Origin: Paraburkholderia antibiotica
GTDB taxonomy: Bacteria; Pseudomonadota; Gammaproteobacteria; Burkholderiales; Burkholderiaceae
Length of the DNA: 64,000 nucleotides
Assembly: GCF_012927125.1 (NCBI RefSeq)
Contig: NZ_JABBFZ010000003.1
Location: 124,001 to 188,000 of the forward strand
Direction of reading: 5' to 3'
The position numbers were made by a program, and so were the translations under genes. Below, one piece after another: positions 45,950 to 55,092 of the stretch. Within the stretch, counting starts at the first letter, position 1, and every line of letters starts with the position of its first letter. Below the pieces are notes generated by a model, which did not search any database, was not told where the DNA came from, and was given only the letters and a program-made list of their open reading frames with translations.

Positions 45950-46290
45950 GGCTGAGTGGTCCTGTAAAGAGTGATGGCGCGGTAGCGCGTTTCGGCGATT
46001 TTCCGGTCGCGCAGCCCGAGCTTTTGCGTTTTCTTCTGAAAACAGTGCAGCACGTAGAGCGCTTCGGCGTATTTGGTCACGTACATCACGCGAAAAATGC
46101 CGCCCTCGTCCTGGATGCGAATTTCGCGCGTTCCCGCGCCAATCGACTCGAACGGTTTCCAGTCGTCCGGGTCGAGTCCAGACTGAATCTTGTGAAGCTG
46201 AAACCCCGCCAGACGACGCGCTTCGTCTGGAAAGGCGAGCAAATCGCGATAGCTGGAGCCAAGCCAGCGAATTTCTTTTTCCTGCTCCAT
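45946..46290 (-). CDS. Gp49/HigB-like type II toxin
   Basis: 114 residues of the RelE/HigB-related Gp49 family: IRWLGSSYRDLLAFPDEARR, the core REIRIQDEGGIFRVMYVTKY, and VLHCFQKKTQKLGLRDRKIA, the C-terminal basic segment typical of these mRNA interferases. Toxin-first order as in HigBA. The ATG has GAGG 6 bp upstream and an AT-rich promoter with a palindrome. Activity is inferred from family. Confidence 0.88.
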   Translation of the reverse strand: MEQEKEIRWLGSSYRDLLAFPDEARRLAGFQLHKIQSGLDPDDWKPFESIGAGTREIRIQDEGGIFRVMYVTKYAEALYVLHCFQKKTQKLGLRDRKIAETRYRAITLYRTTQP

Positions 46291-46301
46291 CGCCGCCTCA
46301 T

Positions 46302-46317
46302 GTATAAAATATTATAC
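46302..46317 (-). promoter_or_regulatory. palindromic operator/promoter of the toxin-antitoxin pair
   Basis: GTATAA-AATA-TTATAC is a perfect palindrome 12 bp upstream of the toxin ATG. Its minus strand contains TATAAT (46316-46311), with TTGACC (46337-46332) 15 bp before it, so antitoxin binding would block the -10. Confidence 0.72.
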
Positions 46318-46416
46318 GCAATCTCCCACCCGGTCAACTCATCCATGCAACCGGGGAACGAGTCGTTACGGTATCGAGACGGCTGTCCGAGCACCATTCG
46401 TCCGAATGACCAATAA

Positions 46417-46446
46417 AAAACCCGGTTCGGGATCGAACCGGGTTTT
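46417..46446. terminator. terminator downstream of aroG
   Basis: AAAACCCGGTTCG and CGAACCGGGTTTT form a 13-bp stem with a GGAT loop. The minus strand continues TTTTTTATT, 47 bp after the aroG stop; the plus strand also ends in a short T-run. Confidence 0.92.
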
Positions 46447-46492
46447 GCTGTGGACTACTGACAAGGTGCCGCGCCGGCGGCGCGGCAGATGT

Positions 46493-47566
46493 TCAGTTGC
46501 CGCTGCCGCGTGCCACGCGGCGCTGCCGGACCGCTTCGGCGAGGCCTTCGAGCACGGCGATGCTTTCGTCCCAACCGATGCACGCATCGGTAATGCTCTG
46601 GCCGTACGTGAGTTCGCGGCCTTCCAGCAGATCCTGGCGACCCGCCACGAGGTGCGACTCCACCATCACGCCGACGATGCGCTCGTCGCCCGCGGCGATC
46701 TGACGGCCGATGTCCGCGCACACCGGAATCTGGTTCTCATGTTTCTTCGAGCTGTTCGCGTGGCTCGCGTCGATCATCAGACGCGCGGCGAGACCCGCCT
46801 TGCCGATATCGGCGCAGGCCGCGTTCACGCTGTCCGCGTCGTAGTTCGGCGTCTTGCCGCCGCGCAGGATCACGTGGCAGTCCTCATTGCCGGCGGTCGA
46901 CACGATCGCCGAGTGGCCGCCCTTCGTGACCGACAGGAAATGGTGCGGCTGCGACGCGGCCTTGATCGCGTCGACGGCGATCTTGACGTTGCCGTCCGTG
47001 CCGTTCTTGAAGCCGACCGGGCACGACAGGCCCGACGCGAGTTCGCGATGCACCTGCGATTCGGTCGTGCGCGCGCCGATCGCGCCCCACGAGATCAGGT
47101 CCGCGATGTACTGCGGGCTGATCATGTCGAGGTATTCGGTGCCGGCCGGCAGGCCGAGTTCGTTGATGCGCAACAGCAGCTCGCGCGCGGTGCGCAGACC
47201 TTCGTTGATCTTGAAGCTGTTGTCCATGTGCGGGTCGTTGATGAGACCCTTCCAGCCCACCGTGGTGCGCGGCTTTTCGAAGTACACGCGCATCACGATT
47301 TCGAGTTCGCCGGCGAAGCGCTTGCGCTGCTCGATCAGACGACCCGCGTAGTCGAGCGCGGCCTTGGTGTCGTGAATCGAGCACGGTCCGATCACGACGA
47401 TCAGACGGTCGTCCATGCCGTGCAGGATGCGATGCATCGCGTTGCGCGAGTTGTAGATCACGTTCGACACCGTTTCGTCGCAGGCGAATTCGCGGATCAG
47501 GTGAGCGGGCGGCGTGAGTTCTTTCAATTCGCGGATGCGGACATCGTCGGTATTGTGCGGGGGCAT
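46493..47566 (-). CDS. aroG: 3-deoxy-7-phosphoheptulonate synthase (type I, AroG-like)
   Basis: 357 residues. It condenses phosphoenolpyruvate with erythrose 4-phosphate, the first step of the shikimate pathway. Motifs: VVIGPCSIHD, WGAIGARTTESQVHRELASG, CPVGFKNGTDG and HANSSKKHENQIPVC, all matching the AroFGH type. AGGAGA lies before the ATG. Upstream lies a promoter, a leader peptide with eight aromatic codons in a row and an intrinsic terminator, so expression is very likely set by charged Phe/Tyr/Trp tRNA levels. Confidence 0.96.
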   Translation of the reverse strand: MPPHNTDDVRIRELKELTPPAHLIREFACDETVSNVIYNSRNAMHRILHGMDDRLIVVIGPCSIHDTKAALDYAGRLIEQRKRFAGELEIVMRVYFEKPRTTVGWKGLINDPHMDNSFKINEGLRTARELLLRINELGLPAGTEYLDMISPQYIADLISWGAIGARTTESQVHRELASGLSCPVGFKNGTDGNVKIAVDAIKAASQPHHFLSVTKGGHSAIVSTAGNEDCHVILRGGKTPNYDADSVNAACADIGKAGLAARLMIDASHANSSKKHENQIPVCADIGRQIAAGDERIVGVMVESHLVAGRQDLLEGRELTYGQSITDACIGWDESIAVLEGLAEAVRQRRVARGSGN

Positions 47567-47624
47567 GGAGTTCTCCTGAATCGGTTTGTAGCGTGTCTAT
47601 GAAGCAGTTTCAAAAGCGTGAGGC

Positions 47625-47655
47625 GAAAAAAAACCGCCAGGCTGGCTGGCGGTTT
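47625..47655 (-). terminator. attenuator terminator in the aroG leader
   Basis: On the minus strand AAACCGCCAG (47655-47646) pairs with CTGGCGGTTT (47640-47631) and is followed by a run of T (47632-47626). It lies between the leader peptide stop (47684) and the aroG ATG (47566). Its first arm CCGCCAG can instead pair with CTGGCGG inside the leader ORF (47707-47701), giving the antiterminator. Confidence 0.85.
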
Positions 47656-47683
47656 TTCGGGAATTCTCGGTGTCCTGCGTGCA

Positions 47684-47752
47684 CTAACACCCCTCTCGAT
47701 CCGCCAGCGGTCTGAGATACCAAAAAAAGTAAAAATAAAACTTGGCGGACAT
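47684..47752 (-). CDS. aroG leader peptide (Phe/Tyr/Trp-rich)
   Basis: 22 residues: MSAKFYFYFFWY then LRPLADREGC and TAG. Eight consecutive codons are TTT TAT TTT TAC TTT TTT TGG TAT, covering all three aromatic end products. It starts about 36 nt after the predicted transcription start and ends 29 nt before the terminator stem. The ribosome site is weak. Ribosome stalling here should free CTGGCGG (codons 15-17) to block terminator formation. No such leader was provided by any annotation; I found it in the sequence. Confidence 0.82.
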   Translation of the reverse strand: MSAKFYFYFFWYLRPLADREGC

Positions 47753-47795
47753 GGCGGGATGGAATGCGTCGCTGGTCAAAAAAGGGTGAGTGACT

Positions 47796-47824
47796 TTATA
47801 ACCCGGTACAGGCTCGGCTGACAA
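47796..47824 (-). promoter_or_regulatory. aroG promoter
   Basis: On the minus strand TTGTCA (47824-47819), a 17-bp spacer and TTATAA (47801-47796; TATAAA one base on). Predicted start near 47789, upstream of the leader peptide. Confidence 0.7.
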
Positions 47825-47853
47825 GCCGGGAGGCTTGAAAATGCGGAAAATCC

Positions 47854-47886
47854 GCACACTTCGCGCTTTTCATGCGCGAAATGTGC
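47854..47886 (-). terminator. hairpin terminator after tldD
   Basis: On the minus strand GCACA-T-TTCGCGC and GCGCGAA-G-TGTGC make a 12-bp stem with one mismatch, 14 bp beyond the tldD stop, followed by GGATTTTCC. A second small hairpin GCGGA/TCCGC overlaps its end. T-richness is modest. Confidence 0.6.
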
Positions 47887-47899
47887 GTTTTCTGCAAAA

Positions 47900-49366
47900 T
47901 CAGGCCGTGCCGCCGACCGTCATCTTCTCGATGCGCAGCGTCGGCTGACCGACGCCCACCGGCACGCTCTGGCCTTCCTTGCCGCACACGCCGACGCCCG
48001 AATCGAGCTTCATGTCGTTGCCGATCATCGTCACGTACTTCAGCGATTCCGGGCCGCTGCCGATCAGCGTCGCGCCCTTGACCGGATACGTGATCTTGCC
48101 GTTCTCGATCATGTATGCCTCGGAGGCCGAGAACACGAACTTGCCGTTGGTGATGTCGACCTGGCCGCCACCGAAGTTCACCGCGTAGAGGCCGTTCTTC
48201 ACGGACTCGAGGATTTCCTGCGGATCCTTGTCGCCGTTGAGCATGTAGGTGTTGGTCATGCGCGGCATCGGCAGGGCTGCGTACGATTCGCGGCGCGCGT
48301 TGCCGGTGATCGGCATCTTCATCAGCCGCGCGTTCAGCGAGTCCTGGATATAGCCCTTCAGGATGCCGTCCTCGATCAGCGTCGTGCACTGGGTCGGGTT
48401 GCCTTCGTCGTCGATATTGAGCGAGCCGCGGCGGTTCGGCAGCGTGCCGTCGTCGACCACGGTCACGCCCTTCGCGGCGACCTGCTCGCCGATGCGTCCC
48501 GCGAACGCCGACGAACCCTTGCGGTTGAAGTCGCCTTCGAGCCCGTGGCCAATCGCCTCGTGCAGCAGCACGCCGGGCCAGCCCGGGCCGAGCACGACGG
48601 TCATCGCGCCGGCCGGCGCCGGACGCGCGTCGAGATTGACGAGCGCCGAGTGCACCGCGTCGTCGACATAGCGCGACAGCACTTCGTCGGTGAAATAGCC
48701 GTAGTCGAAACGGCCGCCGCCGCCGCCGCTGCCGATTTCGCGCCGGCCGTTCTGTTCGGCGATCACCGTGACCGACACGCGCACGAGCGGCCGGATGTCG
48801 GCCGCGAAGCCGCCGTCGCTGCGCGCGACCAGCACCACGTCGTATTCGCCGGCGAGGCCCGCCATCACCTGCTGGATGCGCGGATCGCGGCCGCGCGCCA
48901 TCTGTTCGATGCGCTCGAGCAGCTTGACCTTGGCGGTCGCGTCGAGCGATTGCAGCGGATCGGACGGCAGATACAGATCGCGCCCGGCGATGCCGGTCAG
49001 CGACGACGCCACCTTGATCTTCTGCTTGCCGCCGCCCGCCTTGGCGATCGCGCGCGTGGCGATCGCAGCCTGGCGGATCGCTTCGGGCGACAGGTCGTCC
49101 GAGTACGCGAATGCGGTGCGGTCGCCCGACACGGCGCGCACGCCGACGCCCTGATCGATGCTGAAGCTGCCCGACTTCACGATGCCTTCCTCGAGGCTCC
49201 ATGCCTCGCTGCGGGTGGCCTGGAAGTAGAGGTCCGCGTAGTCGACGCGGTGCGTGAAGATTTCGGCGAGCGTGCGCGTGAGCAGCGATTCGTCGAGACC
49301 GTAGGGCGTGAGGAGGATGTCCTTGGCGGCGGCGAGATTACGGATACCGGGTTCGATGATGTTCAT
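47900..49366 (-). CDS. tldD: metalloprotease TldD
   Basis: 488 residues. The zinc-site motif LLHEAIGHGLEGDFNRKGSS (HExxxH) and the C-terminal Cys-containing loop SGVGVCGKEGQSVPVGVGQP are diagnostic. TldD with TldE/PmbA matures peptides such as microcins and degrades unfolded peptides; TldE is not in this window. No strong ribosome site is seen before the ATG. Confidence 0.95.
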   Translation of the reverse strand: MNIIEPGIRNLAAAKDILLTPYGLDESLLTRTLAEIFTHRVDYADLYFQATRSEAWSLEEGIVKSGSFSIDQGVGVRAVSGDRTAFAYSDDLSPEAIRQAAIATRAIAKAGGGKQKIKVASSLTGIAGRDLYLPSDPLQSLDATAKVKLLERIEQMARGRDPRIQQVMAGLAGEYDVVLVARSDGGFAADIRPLVRVSVTVIAEQNGRREIGSGGGGGRFDYGYFTDEVLSRYVDDAVHSALVNLDARPAPAGAMTVVLGPGWPGVLLHEAIGHGLEGDFNRKGSSAFAGRIGEQVAAKGVTVVDDGTLPNRRGSLNIDDEGNPTQCTTLIEDGILKGYIQDSLNARLMKMPITGNARRESYAALPMPRMTNTYMLNGDKDPQEILESVKNGLYAVNFGGGQVDITNGKFVFSASEAYMIENGKITYPVKGATLIGSGPESLKYVTMIGNDMKLDSGVGVCGKEGQSVPVGVGQPTLRIEKMTVGGTA

Positions 49367-49464
49367 GCGAAGTATGTTCTGCTCGATACGAAGGGGTCGG
49401 GGAGCGCCTGAGTCGCTATATGCGTGACAGGCGCCGCAGTTTCAATGTCGGTTTCAAGGTCGAT

Positions 49465-50328
49465 TCAGGCCAGCACGCGATGACGCCATGCCGGCAGGCT
49501 CTGCCGCACTTCGTCGAGGCGCGCGCGCTCGAGATTGCCGGCGACCACGCCGGCGCCTTCGTCGCGCACCGCGACGATCTCGCCCCACGGGTCGATCAGC
49601 ATGCTGTGGCCCCAGGTGCGGCGGCCGTTTTCATGTTTGCCGCCTTGCGCGGCGGCCAGCACGTAGCACTGGTTTTCGACCGCGCGGGCGCGCAGCAGCA
49701 GCTCCCAGTGCGCGCGGCCGGTCGTGTACGTGAACGCCGACGGCACCACGATCAGCGCGCAGTCGCCCATGCGCCGGTACAGCTCCGGAAAGCGCAGATC
49801 GTAGCAGACCGACAGGCCGACCCGCCCGAACGGCGCCTCGAAGCTGCGCACGTCGGTGCCGGGGCGGATCGTGCGGGCTTCGTCGAACGATTCCTCGCCT
49901 TTCTCGAAATTGAACAGGTGAATCTTGTCGTAGCGCGCGGCTTCGTTGCCGTCCGGGCCGAACACGAGCGTCGTGTTCAGCACCCGCGATGCCTCCGGCG
50001 CGGTCAGCGGCAGCGTGCCGCCGATCACCCAGACCTTGTGGCGGCGCGCGGCGTCGGCCAGAAAGCGCTGGATCGGGCCGTCCTGGTAGGGCTCGCGCAC
50101 GGCGAGCTTGTCCGTGTCCTTGAAGCCCATGAAGCAGAAATATTCAGGCAGCAGCACGAGTTGCGCGCCGTCGGCGGCGGCTTCGGCGATCAGGCGTTCG
50201 GCATCGGCGAGATTGCGCCCGCGATCCGGCGTGCTGACCATCTGCAGCGCGGCGACCCGGAAGGGGCTGACGAAGGGGCCGCTGGATGCCGCGGCGGGCG
50301 AGGAAGAAGAGACGTGTGTTTCGCTCAT
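49465..50328 (-). CDS. carbon-nitrogen (nitrilase-family) hydrolase, deaminated-glutathione amidase-like
   Basis: 287 residues. Catalytic Glu in LVLLPEYFCFMG, Lys in YDKIHLFNFEKGEE and Cys in VGLSVCYDLRFPELYR form the nitrilase triad, and the surrounding sequence resembles the Nit1 branch that hydrolyses deaminated glutathione. The first 20 residues are Ser/Ala-rich. The start at 50328 is the first Met after an unrelated open extension. It lies between tldD and yhdP on the same strand. Confidence 0.9.
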   Translation of the reverse strand: MSETHVSSSSPAAASSGPFVSPFRVAALQMVSTPDRGRNLADAERLIAEAAADGAQLVLLPEYFCFMGFKDTDKLAVREPYQDGPIQRFLADAARRHKVWVIGGTLPLTAPEASRVLNTTLVFGPDGNEAARYDKIHLFNFEKGEESFDEARTIRPGTDVRSFEAPFGRVGLSVCYDLRFPELYRRMGDCALIVVPSAFTYTTGRAHWELLLRARAVENQCYVLAAAQGGKHENGRRTWGHSMLIDPWGEIVAVRDEGAGVVAGNLERARLDEVRQSLPAWRHRVLA

Positions 50329-50488
50329 GAGCGTGTCGAAAGGCTCCCGGCTGGGCGGCGGCTGGTGGTGCGGCCGCTGTCTGCGTCGTTCAGGGCTGGC
50401 ATGGCCGGGGTCGACGCGCTGAGAGTCGGGGGGAGGTACCTGCAGGTCGGCGCACGACCCGCCGGAACAGCCCACGCAACCGGCAAAC

Positions 50489-53400
50489 TCAGTGCGCTTC
50501 CACGGTCGAAGCCGGAGCGTCCATCTTACCCCGTTCGGTCGTCACCCGCTCGACGTGCGGTTTCGACCACGAACCGGTGATCGCGTACTCGCGCGCGAAC
50601 ACGTGCGAGACCGAATGCGCGAACGCGATATCGGCGATCAGCGCGCCCAGCCCGAGCAGCGGATTGACGACCGTCGCGGCGACCACCGCGGCCCCCGCGC
50701 TGACGGTCGGCACCACGTGCAGGTGCAGGTCCTGGGTCTTCTGCGCGATGTCGACGGAGCCCGTCATCTCCGCGCGCGCCGGCGCGGTCACCATCCTGAA
50801 GTCGTCGGTGCGGCCGATGCCGTTATGGATCTGCGCGGTGCCGGTTACGCTCGAGAACGGCAGCCCTTCGCCGAGCACGTCGCGGAAATCGAGCGTGGCG
50901 ATACGCGCGAGGCTTTGCAGGCTCAGCACGCCGAGCAGCGTGGCGACGCCCGGGTCGACCTTGAGGATCTGGCCGTGGTGCATATCGAGCGCGAGGTTGC
51001 CGTTCAGCGTCGAGTAATCGATCGTGGTCGGGCCGCCTTGCCACACCACCTTGCCGGCGAGCGTGCCGCTGCCTTTCTTCAGCGTCTTCGGCTGGCCGAG
51101 GCGTTCGAGCAGCGCGCCGGCGTCCTTGACGTCGAGCTTGAAGTCGAACACGGTGCGGCGCGGCGTGGCTTCGTCGGCGGAGGTGGGCAGCTCGGTCGAG
51201 GTGCGCCAGTTCGCGGTCGCGCTGAGCGTCGCGTCGGGGTTCGTCACGTCGAACTTGTCGAGCTGCCAGACCGGCACGCCGTTTTCGTCGAAGTTGTGCG
51301 CATTGACTTCCAGCCGACCGACGTTGCGATCGCGCACGATCAGCTCGTTGACGACCAGATCGATCGACGGCATGTTCAGCGCGGGCGCGGACATCGCCGG
51401 GCCGAGCAGATCCTTGTCGGCGACCGCCGGAATCACGACCCGCGCAAAGCGTGCCTCCAGCGCGCCGGGCGACTCGCGGGTCGCGCCCGGCAGCCACGAC
51501 ACGTGGCCGGACACCTGGTTCGACGCGATATTGGCCTGCCACGCGCGGTCCGCGCGCGACGCGCCGACGATCACGTTGTCCCAGTGACGCTTGAGCAGCG
51601 TCAGCGCGTCGATGTGCAGCGCGAAGCGGCTCGGCAGGAATTGCGCGAGCGCGGGATTCTGCGCGGGGGAGGGTGAGGGCGCGGGGGGCGACGCGGATGA
51701 GGACGTCGTGGCCGGCACTGCCGGCGCGCCGCTGGCGCTGGTTGCACTCGCGGTACTAGCGGCGCCCGCAGAGCTGGTGGAGCTGGCGCCACCAGCCGCT
51801 CCACCACGCAGTTGCGCGATGAGCGCGCGCCAGGCGTCGGCGTTCAGTTCCTTGATATCGACCGCCGCGACCACGCCCTCGGACGGCAGATCGGCCGGCC
51901 GGTTCACGCCGATCGCGCCGCGCACGACCGTCGGCGGCGTATTGGGCTGGACTTTCGGCTGATAGCGCAGCAGATACGCGGCGGCGATCGGCCCGAAGGT
52001 CAGGTCGGCGCGCTCCAGACCGGCTTCGTCCGCCTCCGTCGACGGATTCACCGAGAAATGCAGCGGCATCGGCGTGCCGACCGGCTTGTTGAACGGCGCG
52101 GGGAAGTCGAGCGCGAGGCCGGTCAGGTCGGAGTCGGCGCTGACTTCCGGCAGGCGGCCCTTCGCGCCGTTGACGTTCAGCGCATACGGCGCGCTACCGC
52201 TCATATGGGTGAGCACCTGGGCGGCCGGGCCATGCAGATCGAGGCCGCGCGCGGCGTCGACCGCGACGTGGCCGTCGAGTGCGAGCGCGTAGGTACCGTT
52301 CTGCCGCAAGCCTCCGTTCGCGTGCACGTCGCCGCCGAGGAATTGCCCGGAGAGCCGCTCGACCTCGGCCGTGCGTTCGGTGAAGCTCACCCGGCCGTTC
52401 AGTTGCGACAGCGGCGGCACGTTATTCATGCTCAGCCGGTTGTTCTGGAAACCGAGCGCGCCTTCCACGCCGATGTGCGGCCTCGGCGTGCGCGGAATCG
52501 TCAGCTTCAGCGCGAGCGTCGCTGGCCCTTCGGCGCGGATCTTCTCGGTCTGGTGCCGCGCCATGATGCCGAGCGAGCTGCCGTTCACATAGTCGAGCAT
52601 GTCGGCGAGCGGGCCGCGGCCGTTGCCCTGGATGATCAGGTTCGAGCTTTTCGTGCCGAGATCGTCGATACGGCCGTTCACGCCGGTCAGCGCGACGCGC
52701 TTGTAACGCCCACGGTCGATGTCGAAGCGCAGCACGTTCTGTTTCATCTCGAACTTGCCGTCGATGCCGTCGAGCGGCGGCCATACGTTCGGCGTGCCGT
52801 TGCGCATGTTGCGCGGCGGGTAGGGCGTCGGGTCGAACTTGCCGCCGGTGAACGGCGCGACGATATGGAAGATGCCGGCGTCAGGATCGCGCGAGTACGG
52901 GAATTTGGTCAGGTCGCCGTGGATCTCGATCGTGCCGCCGCGCGACATACCCGCCTGCAGCCCGTGGCCCAGATAGATGCGCAGCTTTTCGCTGACCGCG
53001 GTCGGCAGATAACGGGCGATGCGCGCCACCTGCGCGCGCTGGAAGTCGGCTTTCAGATCCAGCGAGCCGCGTCCGTGGCCGGGGTTGCTGTAGTTCGCCG
53101 TCGCGCTTGCATCGACGTCCGGGTTCGACACACGGAAGTCGGTCAGCTTGACCGCGAACCCAGGACGCCCTTCGCCCGGCGCCTTCGGCAGCATCGTCCA
53201 GTCGGCGCGGCCGTGCAGACGGTCGAGCAGCAGGCGCGGATCGTCGAACACGCCCGGTAGCGTGATGGCCAGCTTCGAGGTGTCGAGCAGCGCGTGGCCG
53301 CCTTTTTCGTCGGCGTCGACGCTGCCCCACAGGTTCTCGAGGCCCGGAATGCCGGCGCGCGGATGGCCGCGCGGCGTGAGCCCCGGTCCCGGCTCCTGCG

Positions 53401-54793
53401 CGGCGAAGCTGATGCCCTGCAGATCGCCCTTGAAGCGATATCGTTCGATCGGCTCCGAGCCCGCCGGCCGGTGATCGCTGCCGACCTCGCCCGATTCCGG
53501 CTTGCCGCGCTCGACCTCGATCAGGTAATTGGCGACGAGCCCACGCGGATTGATGCGCACGAGTTCGTTCAGGAAATGGCGCGGCAGCGGCAGCGCGCGG
53601 CTGAATTCGGCGAGGATGCCGAGATCGACGCGGTCGCCGCCGACGCTCAGCAGCTGTCCGCGCTGCTGCGACGCGGTCCGGTAGCGGCTGTCGAGGAGCT
53701 CGAACTGCAAGATGCGGGTGAGCGGCGTGCCGTCGTCGAGCGGCGGCTGGCCGAGTTCGGCGCGCAGATCGGTGAGTTGCAGCCGGAAGTCGCCCTGGTT
53801 CGCCTCGACGCGCCACAGGAAATGGGCGACCGGCACGAGCAGTTTCGGCTGCGTCGGACGCACGCGCAGCGCGACGTCGTTGCCGCTCAACTGGCCGTTC
53901 GCGCTCGTCATGCGGCCGTCGCTGAAGTCGATCCAGATCGCGTTGTCGATGCGGCCGGCGAAGGTCTCGATCGGGAACTTGACGTAGCGCGCGAGCGCCG
54001 GCAGATCGACCGGGCCGGTCGAGACGTAGGCCTGGCCGGTCCAGTTGATCGGCTTGCCGATTGCGGAGAGCGGCGTGTGGCGAAAGTGCGTGCGGAAGTC
54101 GAGCGGGCCGTGCAGCACCTGGCCGTCCGGCGGCGCCTGGAGCGCCATGCGATGGTCGTAGCCGTCGTTCAGAATCGCGATGCGGATGTCGCGCAGCGCG
54201 ATTTCGGGGGCGTCGCGGGTCGCGTCGCGCCAGCGCAGCACGCCGCCGCGCACGACGATCGCCTGCTGGCGCAACAGCCACGTGGACAACGCGTCGTTGC
54301 CGCTGTGACGGGTCGGCACCGGCACGCCCGCCACCGACAGCACGCCGTCGTCGCCACGCGACACCAGCACGTCCGGCTGATCGACGATCAGGCTCGACAG
54401 CGTCGGATGAAACTGCCACAACGAGCGCCATGACACGGTGGCGGTGGCGTGCGGAATCGTCAGCGCGGGGCGGCCGTCGTGATCGCGGATGACAAGGTTT
54501 GTAACATCGAGTCCAGGCTGGAAGCCGCTCCAGTGCGGCGCCAGCCGGCCGATCGTGAACGGGGTGCGCAGCTTCTCTGAGACCGCGGCTTCGATGCGCG
54601 GGCGGAACGTGTCGATGCGCGGCAACACCACGTAGCGCAAGCCGAGGAACAGTCCCGTCGCGATGAAATACAGGACGAGCGCGAGCGTAAGAACCACGCG
54701 CAAAGTCCGACGCAGCACGACGTGGTCACTTCCGCTCACATGCCGGACCTGCTGCTGTTCGTGCGGGTCGGCGGATTCGTTTCGCTCGGACAT
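50489..54793 (-). CDS. YhdP family AsmA-like intermembrane lipid-transport protein
   Basis: 1434 residues. One N-terminal membrane helix (RRTLRVVLTLALVLYFIATG) is followed by a long periplasmic repeated beta-groove region (DUF3971) and a C-terminal AsmA-like segment (PLLGLGALIADIAFAHSVSH). In E. coli YhdP, with TamB and YdbH, moves phospholipids to the outer membrane. Near residues 990-1045 lies an Ala/Ser/Pro/Thr-rich insert (GGAAGGASSTSSAGAAS and following). Start at 54793; the frame extends further upstream without family similarity. Divergent from glnE. Confidence 0.9.
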   Translation of the reverse strand: MSERNESADPHEQQQVRHVSGSDHVVLRRTLRVVLTLALVLYFIATGLFLGLRYVVLPRIDTFRPRIEAAVSEKLRTPFTIGRLAPHWSGFQPGLDVTNLVIRDHDGRPALTIPHATATVSWRSLWQFHPTLSSLIVDQPDVLVSRGDDGVLSVAGVPVPTRHSGNDALSTWLLRQQAIVVRGGVLRWRDATRDAPEIALRDIRIAILNDGYDHRMALQAPPDGQVLHGPLDFRTHFRHTPLSAIGKPINWTGQAYVSTGPVDLPALARYVKFPIETFAGRIDNAIWIDFSDGRMTSANGQLSGNDVALRVRPTQPKLLVPVAHFLWRVEANQGDFRLQLTDLRAELGQPPLDDGTPLTRILQFELLDSRYRTASQQRGQLLSVGGDRVDLGILAEFSRALPLPRHFLNELVRINPRGLVANYLIEVERGKPESGEVGSDHRPAGSEPIERYRFKGDLQGISFAAQEPGPGLTPRGHPRAGIPGLENLWGSVDADEKGGHALLDTSKLAITLPGVFDDPRLLLDRLHGRADWTMLPKAPGEGRPGFAVKLTDFRVSNPDVDASATANYSNPGHGRGSLDLKADFQRAQVARIARYLPTAVSEKLRIYLGHGLQAGMSRGGTIEIHGDLTKFPYSRDPDAGIFHIVAPFTGGKFDPTPYPPRNMRNGTPNVWPPLDGIDGKFEMKQNVLRFDIDRGRYKRVALTGVNGRIDDLGTKSSNLIIQGNGRGPLADMLDYVNGSSLGIMARHQTEKIRAEGPATLALKLTIPRTPRPHIGVEGALGFQNNRLSMNNVPPLSQLNGRVSFTERTAEVERLSGQFLGGDVHANGGLRQNGTYALALDGHVAVDAARGLDLHGPAAQVLTHMSGSAPYALNVNGAKGRLPEVSADSDLTGLALDFPAPFNKPVGTPMPLHFSVNPSTEADEAGLERADLTFGPIAAAYLLRYQPKVQPNTPPTVVRGAIGVNRPADLPSEGVVAAVDIKELNADAWRALIAQLRGGAAGGASSTSSAGAASTASATSASGAPAVPATTSSSASPPAPSPSPAQNPALAQFLPSRFALHIDALTLLKRHWDNVIVGASRADRAWQANIASNQVSGHVSWLPGATRESPGALEARFARVVIPAVADKDLLGPAMSAPALNMPSIDLVVNELIVRDRNVGRLEVNAHNFDENGVPVWQLDKFDVTNPDATLSATANWRTSTELPTSADEATPRRTVFDFKLDVKDAGALLERLGQPKTLKKGSGTLAGKVVWQGGPTTIDYSTLNGNLALDMHHGQILKVDPGVATLLGVLSLQSLARIATLDFRDVLGEGLPFSSVTGTAQIHNGIGRTDDFRMVTAPARAEMTGSVDIAQKTQDLHLHVVPTVSAGAAVVAATVVNPLLGLGALIADIAFAHSVSHVFAREYAITGSWSKPHVERVTTERGKMDAPASTVEAH

Positions 54794-55092
54794 GCTGCGG
54801 CGGCTGGGCGTATGGTAGTTTTGCGAGATTAACGACGAAATGTAACACACGGAAAAGGCTCGGCGGACCTCCTGCAAACCCTGTCCGCACGCCGCGCAAC
54901 GGCCGTCGACGGGCAATCCGCGAAGGCCGCCGCCCGTACCCGCCGGCGCATCGGCGCAGCCGCGCCGCGGGTGTTCCCGGGATGTGCCGCGAGTGTTCCA
55001 ATCTCACAACAGAACGACACGACGACAACATCTGCACGGCATCCGGACCTCACCGGATAACACCAACAAGCAACGAGCGAGCCAGACTTTTG
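54794..55092. other. yhdP-glnE divergent intergenic region
   Basis: About 300 bp without a gene. It should hold both promoters, but no convincing -35/-10 pair or inverted repeat was found; the centre (54890-54970) is very GC-rich. Confidence 0.4.

Noticed and set aside
47657..47824. T-box or riboswitch in front of aroG
   Set aside because: No T-box or known aptamer consensus; the aromatic leader ORF and complementary segments explain the region.
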